From positions 1 through 64,000 of the forward strand of contig JAOALB010000110.1 in the NCBI GenBank assembly GCA_025331125.1: a stretch of DNA of 64,000 nucleotides, given 5' to 3'. A program made the translations under genes and the position numbers. Shown here piece by piece: positions 34,866 through 45,688 of this stretch. The notes beneath the pieces were generated by a model, which was given only the letters and a program-made list of their open reading frames with translations, did no database searches and was not told the origin of the DNA. Position 1 is the first letter of the stretch. Every line of letters begins with the position of its first letter. Origin of the DNA: Mycogone perniciosa. Its lineage: Eukaryota > Ascomycota > Sordariomycetes > Hypocreales > Hypocreaceae.

Positions 34866-36074
34866 TTAGCTAGTTGTCAAAGGTTTGACCAGAGTAACGT
34901 TCTGCGCTTCGCGCACAGCTGTAGATGCTATACTAGCTACTTGCCGTATCTGCGCAAGACGAATGTTTTTAAGATACCGTAGAAGGAGGATGAACAGCAG
35001 CTCCACCCTATGGACGAAGATGTTAGCTGGAACAGATAATAAAAGGAGGAGTCTTGTGTGTTATTGACTTGCCTTTCCTTGGTCATCATTAGGATACCCT
35101 GAACAAGAAGCCCCTTGAAGATCTGAGGGCCGATTCCCTTGAACAGGCCAAGGGCACCCTCGTGCTGAACTATGAATGCCATTACTTCAACAAAGCTATC
35201 AAAAGGCTTTCCCTTTCGAGCGGGCGGTGGTTTGGATTGCAAGCCAACCTTGGCGACAATAAGGGGCTGTGTGACTATCGTAGCCAATGCTTTAGACATG
35301 GCGCCCAAGACTATGCACAGGTTAAAACAGACCTGAACCGGCAGCTGCGTCTCTATTATAGAACTTACCAAATGCCTCCCAGGGCTTTAAATTGGTCTTG
35401 TCGCGGAAGAAGACGTCTTTTAGTCGCTCATAGGCGCCGTATGTGATGGCTGGATTGACGACAAGGACAAGACTGGCTTTTAGGCCTCTCCATAGACCAC
35501 TAACACCGTCGGGGCCATCAATCACCTCTTTCGCCGTTGCCAGAAGGCCCTTTCGGTCTTCTTTCGAAGCTGTTTGCTGGCGAGTTGTTACAACAGCGAC
35601 GGGAATGGTGAGCAACTGAGCCAGAGCCCCTGCAACGGCTCCTAGGGACAGCTCTATGGCAATGGAAGGTGAACCAGCACCTAGCCCGGAGGATTTCATA
35701 TAAAGTGACCTGGCAACGGTGTACCAGTAAAAATAGGCAAAATTTGTTGACGCGACCCCGACCAGCGACCCATTGATACCGGCGTACAAGCCCTGAATGC
35801 CATCATTTGCCACAATTTGCGTTATCGCGTCCCAAGTCGAAGAATAATGTGCTGTATCTACGGTGCTACCGGATTCGGGGCGGACCTGAACCTGCAGGCG
35901 GGTCTTGACACTGCAGCGGGAAAGTAGTCAGTGGGAGAATCGAGATGGCAACATAGAGAGACCATCGGCTTACATATCGAGGGGATAGACGAGGGCGTTC
36001 GCAAGAACTGCGCCGGTCGCTCCAGCGGCGGCGCGGCCCCAGGGCGAGATGGTAGGCTTGGATTGTATCGTCAT
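34866..36074 (-). CDS. ant1: Peroxisomal adenine nucleotide carrier (Ant1/PMP47, SLC25A17 type)
   Basis: Six-helix mitochondrial-carrier-family protein of the peroxisomal membrane that exchanges cytosolic ATP for AMP, supplying fatty-acid activation. Four exons on the complement, 35974-36074, 35369-35910, 35073-35310 and 34866-35007, give 1023 nt and 340 residues. The three carrier repeats show PLDIVKTRL, PVAVVTTRQQ and PLIVAKVGLQ signatures. GIQGLYAGINGSLVGVASTN is typical of PMP47, and MMTKER at the last junction leads into the final helix (VELLFILLLRYLKNI). The third intron (35008-35072) starts with GC, not GT: the exon ends AG and the intron begins GCAAGT. No GT donor in the right phase was found. 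Orthology to Ant1 is strong; peroxisomal location is known of the family. Confidence 0.92.
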
Positions 36075-37249
36075 GACATGCAGTTGTTAGGTTGTACTTC
36101 ACACAGCGTAGGACACTCTGTGTAAGGCACTGTGGAACCAATTCAGCAGAGATAGGGGGCAGTAGGATTAGATATCCCCAATAAGGACCTTGGAGGAGTC
36201 GGGAGTAGGTAGGTGAATTGAGAGGCGGCTTGCACCGCGCATGATATCAGAACTGGTTTTGTGCGATAAGATCTGGACCTCGGCCTTCTTTGCACGGAAC
36301 AGGCATTCGGCAAAACCGATGGCTCCGGAAAACGGGCTTTGTGACATGGGGACTGACCTCGGTTCTACGAGTAATATTCACACAAAAGGGTCCGCTAAAG
36401 GACAGTAGTAGTTTAGTGTACTACCTAATAACAGTTAGACTACCGCAGCCTACAAGTACTGCAAGGGGAGATGATACAATACCTACGGAGTAGAGTAGGC
36501 AGGGTAGTGATACTAGTCCTACCCCCTCAATAGCAAGTATCCCGATATCGTGAATGCATATATACCTACTTCGTAGATGGGCGTCATTCATTACTGGTAC
36601 ATAGTTCAGCAGCAGACTCCAGGTTCGTAGTTCCATCCCCGTAACGGATCTAGGACCAAGTACTTCATGCTTCGTAAGTTCGGAAAACAGCTAATAATAG
36701 TAGGTATCCTGCCGTTTTTCAAGGGTACGGCTATCAAGCATCCATAAAAAGCGGGCCAAAAAGCGGCATCTGTGGCGTTAGTGGCTAAGTACAGATTTCG
36801 GAAAAAGTGAATTGTTATTTCTTGATTTCAAAGTCGCATTTGGAGCATATGAATGAATCAATAGAGATTGCTAGTAAAGATGATATTTCTTAATATAATA
36901 TAATATTTTACCATTTAAATTTAGTATATAAAAGTCTGCGGGTTAGGGTTAGTTTCCGGAGATCTAGGGTGCGCCCCCCGCAAGAGAACATGTTATTGGG
37001 TAGGGTTAGGGTCACCAGCCACGTATCCACTATTTGGATGCTTGTTAATAGTAATACTCAAACCCTTTTTCAACCGTACGAAGTACTCGTACTTTTACAT
37101 ATTACCCTGCTAGCGTCCTATGACGTGCACAGGTGGCGTCCCTATCTTTGCGCACCAGCCAGCCTATTCTTCTGTGTTGTTATCGTCTGTGGACGAGGGT
37201 TATCAGCATATGACCGAGTATTGACGCCATGATACCATTACACTGAGGC
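36075..37249. other. Divergent intergenic region between ant1 and palB
   Basis: 1.2 kb with no gene. From left to right: the ant1 promoter; a patch of TACGGAGTA and TACTTCGTAGATGG words (36410-36680); an AT-rich patch at 36850-36930; the telomere-like repeats (separate entry); and the palB leader. The ant1 and palB genes are divergent here. Confidence 0.6.
36940..37012. promoter_or_regulatory. Telomere-repeat-like boxes upstream of palB
   Basis: GGGTTAGGGTTAG at 36940-36952 and GGGTAGGGTTAGGGT at 36998-37012 each contain about two copies of TTAGGG, the telomere unit of most filamentous fungi. A further TAGGGT lies at 36965-36970. They are 240-310 bp before the palB start codon. Short TTAGGGTT motifs in fungal promoters can bind Tbf1-type factors; alternatively they may be a scar of telomere-repeat insertion. 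The sequence is seen directly; the role is inference. Confidence 0.5.
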
Positions 37250-40095
37250 ATGGAGAGGAGAGCCCAGGTGAGCGGATTCATACAAACAATGCCACTCATT
37301 CTCCGATCTTGCTATTCCCAACACCCCGCCCCGGGTTCTATCTATTGACTATAGTTTCCCTTAGGCCGCCGAGTCTCTGCTCGCGACAACAACCGGTCAA
37401 GAAGCCCTAGAACATGCCATCCAGGCGGCCGAGCTGTACATGAGAGCTGCCGCCGAGGAGACTGTCACCAAGGCTGAGGCAGCTCGTCTACGTCGCAAAT
37501 GTCAAAGACTCATTGCTCTTGCTGAGCAGCTTAAAGTCCAATTGGCCAAGCCGCCCCCATCGGCCTCAGGTCGTGCAGTGCCGCCCTCATCTTCTCCCTT
37601 GTGTTCGTCGCGAGCATTGGACATTTTGCATCAGGCTTCACGTCTTCATGGTAGCGACTATCCTCCTTGGGAAAGCGAGCCTTCGGATGCCGAATTCCAG
37701 CTTGAGCCTGGCGCCGAGGCCTTCACGTGAGCCCTCCTGTAATCCCATTTCGGCACACACATCATGCTATCACTCGCTCGTTATCTGGTCCCAGACTCAC
37801 TGTTTCTTTCAGTGATAATACCATATTTACGCTGTCCACGACCCAGGCAGCGAACTTTTCATCTTGGAGCAGGCCTCACGACTTGTTTGACATTTTGCTC
37901 TCTGACCATGGTGAAGATGGGTTTATGAAATTGAAGAGGACCTGCGATTTGGTGCAGGATGTGACCACTGATTGTTCTGTCGTGGCTGGTCTATCTGCAG
38001 CGGCGGGCATATTGACAGGAAAGCACTTGGTAGGTGAAGAGGCCGCAGCTTATCGGTGACTGCTAGTGGACTAACATTGTGACACTCCGTATTCAGGTTC
38101 TCTCGACAATCATATACCCCTTCGACCATGCAAAAGGTCAGCCCAAACTCTCCCATTCAGGTAAATACGTGCTTCGCATGAACTTCAACGGCTGCGCCAG
38201 GCGAGTCACCATAGACGATAAGCTGCCGGCCTCGCGAACGAATCGCGCCCTCTTTGTCATCGATAGGCGCAATCCCAGCCTGATATGGCCCGCGCTGCTT
38301 GAGAAAGCGTACCTCAAAGTGAGAGGCGGCTACGACTTTCCTGGAAGCAATTCAGGAACTGATCTCTGGGTTCTCACTGGCTGGATTCCTGAGCAGCTGT
38401 TTCTTCAAAGGTGCGAGCATATATCTTACCCTGACTGCGTGTAATGCGACAATGTAGTTGATTACTAATACAAAACAAAATAGGGAGGATTTCGACGTTG
38501 ACGCAACGTGGGCGAGGATCAAGGCGGCCTATGATATGCAGGATGTTGTTGTTACTCTAGGTACGGGCCGAATTTCCGCAGACGAAGAAGATGCCATGGG
38601 TCTTGTTGGCGAGCATGATTATGCCGTGCAAGATATTGACTCAGCGGGAGGAGTCCGCAGACTTCTAGTCAAAAACCCTTGGTCACATAGCCAATCATGG
38701 ACGGGAGCGGGGTGGTCTGCTTTCCGACAGGAAGAGGACGGCGATGCCGACTTGCCGCCTTCCGGTGCTCTCTGGTTGACGATTGAAGATGTATCACAGC
38801 ACTTCGAGTCTATGTACCTAAACTGGAATCCGGCCTTGTTCTCACACCGCCAGGACCATCACTTTACTTGGGACATCCCGCCCAAGTATTTTTCCGCATC
38901 CTTATTGCGAAATCCCCAATTCTCTCTCTTCTCTCCGAGTGGTGGGTCGACCTGGGTCCTCGTGAGCCGACACTTTGTGGATGCCGAGCTCGAGATAGCC
39001 CGCAACAAGTCAGGCTCGATGGCTACTGTGGCCCGCCAACTTGGCTTCATGAGTATCCTTGTGTTTGAAAGCAATGGCAAGAGGGTTCAGGTCAGTGAAG
39101 GGCAAGCCTACCGTGGGCCATATGTGGACTCGCCACAAACCCTTGCGCGTCTCGATACCCGCCCTGGGAAGCGATACACGCTGGTCATCGATCAGCAAGA
39201 GCTGCCACTGAGTAGGTACACGTTTACGCTATCCATCTTTTCTCATGCACCAGTGGAGGTCAAAGAGGCGGAGGAGAACATGACACATACTATGGAGCAC
39301 CTGGGCGCCTGGAGCAGACGCACAGCGGGCGGGAACTCATCGTGCTCGACGTACTTCCTGAACCCACAATTCAAGTTGTCTATATCACAACCTAGCCCCA
39401 TATCCATTCTCCTGTCCACAGACAATGGGGATATCCACCTCCATGCTGATCTTGTTTGGGGACGAGGGGAACGGGTTAACACTGTGAGGACAAAGGATCT
39501 GGTAACTTCATCTGGTGAGTATCGTCGCGGGTGTGCCGTGGCGGATATCCCCAAGCTCGATGCTGGAGTTTATACGCTAGTTTGCTCGACTTTTGAAGCC
39601 GGTCAGATGGCTGCATTTGCACTCCGAGTGGCTTCGATGACGCCTGTTTCTCTAGAGCCCGTCCCCGCTGATGCAGCGGGCAGGCTGCGAGCGCCGCTGC
39701 CACAGTTCACATTCAACGGCGGCGGAGAGCGATGGAGAGCGGCTCTCAATGTCTCATGGCTGACCCATGCCAGCGTATCTGTATGTGGTGTGGTGCCACG
39801 CTCAGGGTTCGAGTACACTCATGATCGACCTTCGCCGAGTTTGATGGCTCGAATCTCGATCGTCTGTGGACGAGGACCGGAACAGGTCACTATTACAGAG
39901 TCGGGTGATGGGGATTTCCAGGACTTTACAGCGCCTATTCGCACCCCCGAATTCGATCTAGAGCCGGGAAGGACGGAACGCGAGGTCGTATGGTTGGTGA
40001 TAGAGAGCATCGGGGCAAATCACACGGCTCAGGCAATCAACGGCGAGATTTTCAGCGATTCGCCTGTTCGGATTGGAGCATGGGAGGCTGAGTAG
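37250..40095 (+). CDS. palB: Calpain-like cysteine protease PalB/Rim13
   Basis: Protease of the ambient-pH (Pal/Rim) pathway that performs the signalling cleavage of the PacC/Rim101 transcription factor on ESCRT-decorated membranes. Five exons close the frame: 37250-37267, 37365-37726, 37813-38029, 38097-38410 and 38484-40095 (2523 nt, 840 residues). The N-terminus is a MIT-like helical domain (ALEHAIQAAELYMRAAAEE), used for ESCRT-III binding. The calpain catalytic triad is Cys181 (VTTDCSVVAG), His348 (GLVGEHDYAVQD) and Asn368 (LVKNPWS). The remainder forms tandem C2-like/PalB-type beta domains, ending in RIGAWEAE. The first coding exon is only 18 nt (MERRAQ). All parts needed for activity appear intact. 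Confidence 0.94.
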
Positions 40096-40718
40096 CGTAT
40101 TGTAGGCAAATACCATAGCATCCGAAGCCGAAGCGTATTGCTGGTGATGGGTATGACAACTTGGAGAAGAAAAAGTCTCGGTGAATTTTCATCTTTGTTG
40201 ATATTAGGACGCAACTGAGCGAACTTGTTATGTTAGGAGCTTTGTAGTCTGGGGCTGTCAATTGAACGAGGGATGACAAACACCCTTAATCATCTGATCC
40301 AGGAGATGTCTGCTAGATGAAGAACCGGCTGTTCTACAAGGGAAATGAAAAGACTCAGAGTGTGCAGACGAAGACAAGACGCGGCCACAAGATGTAGCCG
40401 GTCGGGAACAGGAATGAAATCAAGACCGAGATGGGGGAATAAGATACAACAAATAACAATGGCCAAATGAGCCTGGTATATAAAAGACCGCAACGCCGAA
40501 TCTGCCACTCCAAAAAAACACGCTGAAACAGATCAGTGCATCATCACGCAAAATTCAAACATGATCATGAACAACGTGCGTTAGTCAGGCCCGTACCCTC
40601 CCTCGGTGCCTTGGGAGTCCACACACTCCTCTTCCCTTGTGCTCATGGTAGCCAAACAAATTCAAGGCTGGGCGGAATTTTCCAAGTAACGATTCGTCAT
40701 AATGTCGGAGACATGTCT
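40096..40718. other. Convergent 3' region between palB and the C2H2 gene
   Basis: 623 bp between two facing stop codons. No gene is visible; it is expected to contain both 3' UTRs. Confidence 0.65.
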
Positions 40719-42578
40719 CTATGGTGGTGCTCCTCGCCTTCGCCGACCTCGATTTGGTCCGTCAGGGCGTTGGGCCAAAACATCCCGTAAAAGGGGATCG
40801 TCCTTATCCTTGTCGACGTGATGCACGCGAACATGTCTGCGAGTTGAGACGTTAACACTGCCGCTTCGGACAGAAGAAGCAATATACATATGTTTGTACT
40901 AGAGCCATCTGGTTCTCAGACTTTACAGCGTAGCTAAGTACGATGATGTGTGGCAGAACGCTGAAACATACCTTTGTAGATTATCCGGTCGGGGGTACTT
41001 GTGTTCCCTGTCTGCACAAAAGGGACAGACATAGCCAGGAGAATCATGGACCAAGCCATGTCGAATCATCTCATTCTTCCGCTTGAAGCCTTTTCCCCCT
41101 TCGCTACGAGGACACCCTCGAACATGGCAGTAGTGTGGGCGAGCCGATGAGTGCACATTGGCGTGGGAATTGAGAAGATATTGGGTCTGGAATGGCGGAG
41201 CGTTGCAGCCGGAAACATTACAGATATAAAGTCCAGCCTGGGGGTTGGTCAGACCATCAATACTCATCCGATCTGCAACAGACACCGTAGTCGCTAGTGC
41301 AGAAGGGGTGTGATCTGTTCTGGAGGCGTCACCAGAGGCATTACTGATATATTCGAGACTCTGACGTTGATGGAGCCCATTGGTAGAGTAATAGAAAGGA
41401 CTTGGCGTTGAGATGGAGTGTGGCGATGGCAGGCCTCGCGGATAGGCCTCATTTGGAGAAATAGGGGGCGACACATGGTTACCAGCAGATACAGCGGGGA
41501 GTCGTGGGATACCCGTGGATGGAGATCGAGGGAAGGCTTGTGTTGGACCACCAGGGCGTGTAGACAAGTCCCTATCGAGATGCGTCGGGGGCTCCGCAGG
41601 GAGACGATTGATGTCGCCAAGGGTAGACCGTATAGAGGGTAAGCTCAGACTTTGGCCCCCGTTGGATTCAGACTTGGGCGAGTCCATCTGCAAAGGGGGC
41701 AATTCACCGGGGGTCGGCAAAGCGACCGGTGGAGATCTTGCGCCTGCTGCTTTCAGATGACCGCGTGGCAGGGAGAGCTCTCGGGGATGATGGCCGAGGC
41801 TGAGTGATTGTTCATCGCGGATGGAGAGCCGGCGAGTTGACACTGAGATGTCGGAATCGGGCTTGAGTAGCACATGGTGACGCGACGGCTCTGCGGCAAC
41901 GGCCTGTAGAGCATCAACGGCAACAGCCTGGAGGGTGCTTGTCGCGGTCATCGGGTTTCGGGTTTGCGTCAAGGTGTCGTTTCTCTCGGTTCGCCCATGA
42001 GTATCTCGACACGACGCCCTGCCTGAAGGAGGTTCGTCGTATTTATCGTTGTCGTTGTCGTTGTCGTCGCTATTGTCGTTGTCGTTGTCGTCGCTATTGT
42101 CGTTGCAGAAGTCGTCGTTATCATCATCGGCACTAGGCAATGCCTGACTACCAGCAGTTTGGGCTATCTCTGGGCGCCGGCCGTCGTCGAGATAGGAGAC
42201 AAGCACGGCATCACCAGAAAGGGGTTGAATCTTTAGGTGATTAGACTTGGTACGGCCGTCGATGGGAGGAGGACTGAAACTGACTTGACCGGGGGGTATC
42301 TCTGGAGGCGGGCTCGGCGACGGTTCAAGCCTGGGACGCAATGGCTGCATGAGAGGACTGCCGCGTGGAACTACCTCATCTGGGTCGTAGGTCGCGGTAT
42401 CTAGTTGAACATGCAAGCCGTACTGTAGTTGTTGTGATGGTGGTGTTGGTGGTGGTACTTCGTGATGGTATTGATGTTGCAGCTGGTAAGGGCTGTGCTG
42501 TGGCCGCTGATGATGTGGCTGCTGCTGCTGCTGCGGAGCCGTCGTCATAATTCTCTCGACCAAAGGCTTGCTGGTCAA
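40719..42578 (-). CDS. C2H2 zinc-finger transcription factor with acidic repeat
   Basis: Two exons on the complement, 40972-42578 and 40719-40836, give 1725 nt and 574 residues. The N-terminus is Gln/His/Pro-rich. An Asp/Asn repeat (DDNDNDNSDDNDNDND) follows at about 42045-42115. The C-terminus holds three C2H2-type fingers: CNVSGCNAPPFQ...H..H, CHVRGCPRSEGGKGFKRK...H...H, and CPFCADREHKYPRPDNLQR spliced to HVRVHH. Exon 2 completes the third finger and ends in a basic tail, RPDGPNRGRRRRGAPP, as in a conserved but poorly characterised group of filamentous-fungal regulators. If exon 1 were unspliced the third finger would lose its histidines. A shorter start (MTTAPQ at 42548) is possible. No target is known. 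Confidence 0.85.
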
Positions 42579-44880
42579 CTCGCCATGGCACCTTAAGAAA
42601 GGCCGACGATTCTAGCGCGGCTAATGGCGCAGCAGTTTGGGGGTTACAAATAATAGGCTCTTGGCCGATAAGGCGAGAGTCACAGCCCGTTGAAAGTGTC
42701 CGGGGAAATGGAGGGCGGTGGGCTGGGCTGATTGAATAGGCTTGGCTTCGCCTGTCCTTCTCTTTCTTCTGGAGATAATTGCCTCTCGGATTTCCACACT
42801 GACTGTTCCTTTCAGTTTGTTGGGGCTTGAGTCCGCACCTCTTCTTCCCCTACGCAAGTGTGTGCGTGTGTGCGCGCGCGGTGTTTTGCGCGGAGGCACG
42901 TGGACCTCGTTAGGTATATACGCCCAAGCTTGCCTCTAGCTAAGAAGGCGCAGCAAGTAGTATTAGGTATTCAAGCTTCAGCTTAGGATGTGGGTGATGG
43001 GTGCGACACTTGAATGACTTATGCCAATCGCGGACGCAGGAGAAAAATGCGAGCAAGAAGCCCCGGTGACTCGAAATGAGATGAGCCAAAGGAGCTCTCA
43101 CGGCGGTGCGCAATGTCTTGTTGCAAGCAGAGAGACGAACGGCGAGGGTTTCTGGGAGTGAGGTCGGCCGGATGTTGTCGGCGGTGGGGGGAGGATTGGG
43201 CGGCAAGCTGATTTATTAGCATGGATAGAGACGACGCGAGAGAAGCTGCTGGGGAGTAGTACGATTAGTAGTAGTAGTAGTAGTCTGTACGCAGAGTTAT
43301 GTTGTGTGTTTGCGAGAGAGGAAGCATAGCAACTAGAGCGAGGTGATGAGTTGTGTTTCCGTGAGAGAGTGTCCATATGTCAGTCCGTGAGTGTGTGTGG
43401 GAGAGATTACGGTCGGTGTTTACGCCCGCGCGAGCCAGCGAATGCGGGAGAGAGGCCTGGTGAGAGGGGAATGGGGTCGAAAACAACCAAACAAATGGAG
43501 TATGCAGCCCAGCAGTAACAGCAGCAATACGGTGTACAAAGCACGGAGTACCTACTTCATAGTACTAATGTAGTAGTAGGTAGTAATATCTACCACTAAG
43601 TAATTTCCCAGCTTGTCCAAGCGGAGGAGCCATGGCCTTCCAAGCATTCGCACAAAGTGCTATGGGAAGGGAGCTGATGCCTCGGCCACCCCTATCAGCG
43701 AAAAGTTGCAGCGCCAAGTACCACCAGCAGCTCGGGTACAAAAAGGTGCGGCTCCTCTCGCCCTCTATCCCTCCTGTGCCATGTGGGCCCATCCGCTAAG
43801 CCTCAATCTGCCGCCAGGATGGCGGAAAGTCAACATTGCCGACTACGGGTGCGGGTGCGGGTCGCTGCCCTACCAAAAACAGTCTAGGCCGACTAGAAGA
43901 CGTGGGGTAGCCTAGGTACCTTTCTTTCGAGGCAGTATTACGGAGTACTTGGACCATTAACTGCCCACACCGAAAACCGACCAGTAAGCTCAGAGACGCA
44001 TTAATATATGCCAACCCCAGACCCCATCGCTCTGTGGCGTCTATGCATCAGCGACAGCTCGCACTGTATCACATAGCCCTGTACGACAAGCACTAACAAA
44101 GGTACGTATGGACAGCAATAATCACTAGATATTAAGAGGTATTAAGGTACTCCGTACTCCGAGTCTCATCGTTATTGCCTCAATAGTACGAAGTACCTAT
44201 TAAGCTTATAATTAGCCAGTGTAATATATTTATTCGTACTCCGTACACTCTCGCAGGCGACACAATGACGAAGTGCCACAGGATGCTAATACCAGTTGAC
44301 TACAACTATCGAATTATGTCCTATTAGTCGTTGACACTGAGATGTCTTGCCTACTTAAGGCAGGGCTACGAATGCATATAGGAGGACTACCTAGCCCTTA
44401 CGGAGTGCAGTCTGCAATATCCAAGATAGCGTGTATTCTGACACGGCAGATGCACCTGCTTTAATTTTTATCCCCCTCAAGCTGAGGCCTGGCAGACACA
44501 GACACAGACACATGACATCTGATAGCCAAGGCATAAATCTGGATATGGGCCAGTTGGGAGGAGGATAGAATGGGCGCACAAGTCCATTGTTTGTATTTTG
44601 TGAATGATCAACACTTCTCTACGATGCTTAATGGTCGAGACGATCCTAGCCCAGTGCGATGATGATGGATACCAGGTGCAACAAAATGATTGCGTTTCTT
44701 TTTCCTCGAGCTGTCGAGTATGCCAGAGATAGGATGCGCAATCCTGTTTGACCTGCGGGGTTTCGTCCTTCTTTCAACCACAATAACACATCTTCGTCAC
44801 TGGGAACGATGTCTGGTTCGCTTGACAACGGTTGGCAGGACAAGCCACACAATGTGGAAGACTAAGATGCAGCCGCGATT
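42579..44880. other. Long intergenic region upstream of the C2H2 gene
   Basis: 2.3 kb with no supported gene. 42600-43500 looks like a long C2H2 promoter/leader with GT-rich and GAGAG-rich patches. 43266-43284 is a (TAG)n run. 43540-43600 and 44140-44260 carry TACTTCGTA, TACGGAGTA and TACTCCGTAC words. Small frames at 43613-43915 and 44646-44852 have no recognisable features. Confidence 0.5.
43266..43284. repeat. (TAG)n microsatellite
   Basis: About six TAG units in the C2H2 upstream region; a shorter, interrupted one occurs at 43570-43585. Confidence 0.8.
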
Positions 44881-45233
44881 TCAATAGTGCTGATATGGTC
44901 GTGAATCACCACAAGTATCCCGAATGATATCGTTTAGCACTGTTGTGCAGTTGGCATACAACGTCCAAGTTGCTTCGGGATTCTCGCTAGTGGAAGAGTC
45001 GTGAAGATGTAGTGCGCTAAGAAGAGAATAGATCTCGGTTCCCTGAGTTCGCCGAGCTCTTTGAGCAGAGATAGCGCCTGCCTGAGTTCTCCTCTCAACA
45101 GGGTGGGCAACTGGAATCTAGAAATGCTTTAATAACGCTGCCAAAAGCTTATCAGCCTGTCCGTTTGTTCGACTCACAGTGCCGTTGCCGGGAGCTCGGG
45201 CCCGATCCGCCTTGTCAAAACAACTGACGTTTC
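44881..45233 (-). CDS. Unrecognised small spliced ORF downstream of sen15 (5' end unresolved)
   Basis: Not recognised. On the complement, an open exon 44881-45117 encodes 78 residues (VAHPVERRTQAGAISAQRA, then TEIYSLLSALHLHD and VLNDIIRDTCGDSRPY). It is preceded by a clean intron 45118-45177 (GTGAGT...TCTAG) whose removal joins in frame to DKADRARAPGNGT. That upstream segment meets a TGA at about 45231 and contains no ATG, so the start is missing. It lies only 40-100 bp after the SEN15 stop on the same strand. It could be a gene with an unidentified first exon, an alternative 3' part of the SEN15 transcript, or a degenerate gene. The amino-acid composition and intron make it more than noise, but no function is assigned. 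Confidence 0.35.
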
Positions 45234-45274
45234 ATGAAGTGTTATGAGAAGATCGCCAAACCAGACGCGGCCGC

Positions 45275-45688
45275 TTAATTCTGCCGAGGCTTGATCATTC
45301 CCTCGTGAAGCAGGTAATAGACAACCGTGGAGTCATTGTGAAGAGTGGCTAGGACAACTCTCTTGGCTCGTTTGCCTGTCTCTGGTATTGTGTCGAAGAC
45401 GGCAGAAAAGCCGGAAAGAGACCATTTTTCGGACAGGTGAACTGCTAACACCCACTCAAGTTCTGGGTCATGTTGCGTTTTCACACCAGACGACTTCTCA
45501 TGAACGAGAGCAGCGATCTGGTCATCTGGGTGCAGATACAGAAGACGTGGCGGGAGACCCCGAATTAATGGCCGCGTCAGCCCGGGAATCGTATTTACTT
45601 CCAACGACGTCCAGTCGTGTTGGTCTTGCAGGTTATGAAAAACCGCTGACGTGACATTCGTGATTGCGTGGTGCAGCAAGGCGTCCAT
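45275..45688 (-). CDS. sen15: tRNA-splicing endonuclease subunit Sen15
   Basis: Structural subunit of the heterotetrameric TSEN endonuclease that excises introns from pre-tRNA. Single exon, 137 residues. The Sen15 domain is visible: HHAITNVTSAVFHNLQDQHD at the N-terminus, a middle region WVLAVHLSEKWSLSGFSAVFD, and the C-terminal beta strands RVVLATLHNDSTVVYYLLHEG ending MIKPRQN (broken here across strands), which is the family's typical end. It therefore looks complete. It is divergent from the DUF2985 gene; a small unassigned ORF follows closely downstream. Confidence 0.9.
   Translation of the reverse strand: MDALLHHAITNVTSAVFHNLQDQHDWTSLEVNTIPGLTRPLIRGLPPRLLYLHPDDQIAALVHEKSSGVKTQHDPELEWVLAVHLSEKWSLSGFSAVFDTIPETGKRAKRVVLATLHNDSTVVYYLLHEGMIKPRQN

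Noticed and set aside
43613..43915. 100-codon plus-strand frame with a GGGTGC repeat near its end
   Set aside because: No domain, biased composition, no homologous pattern recognised.
44646..44852. 68-codon minus-strand frame after the unassigned small ORF
   Set aside because: Follows a stop codon and has no recognisable feature; likely 3' UTR.
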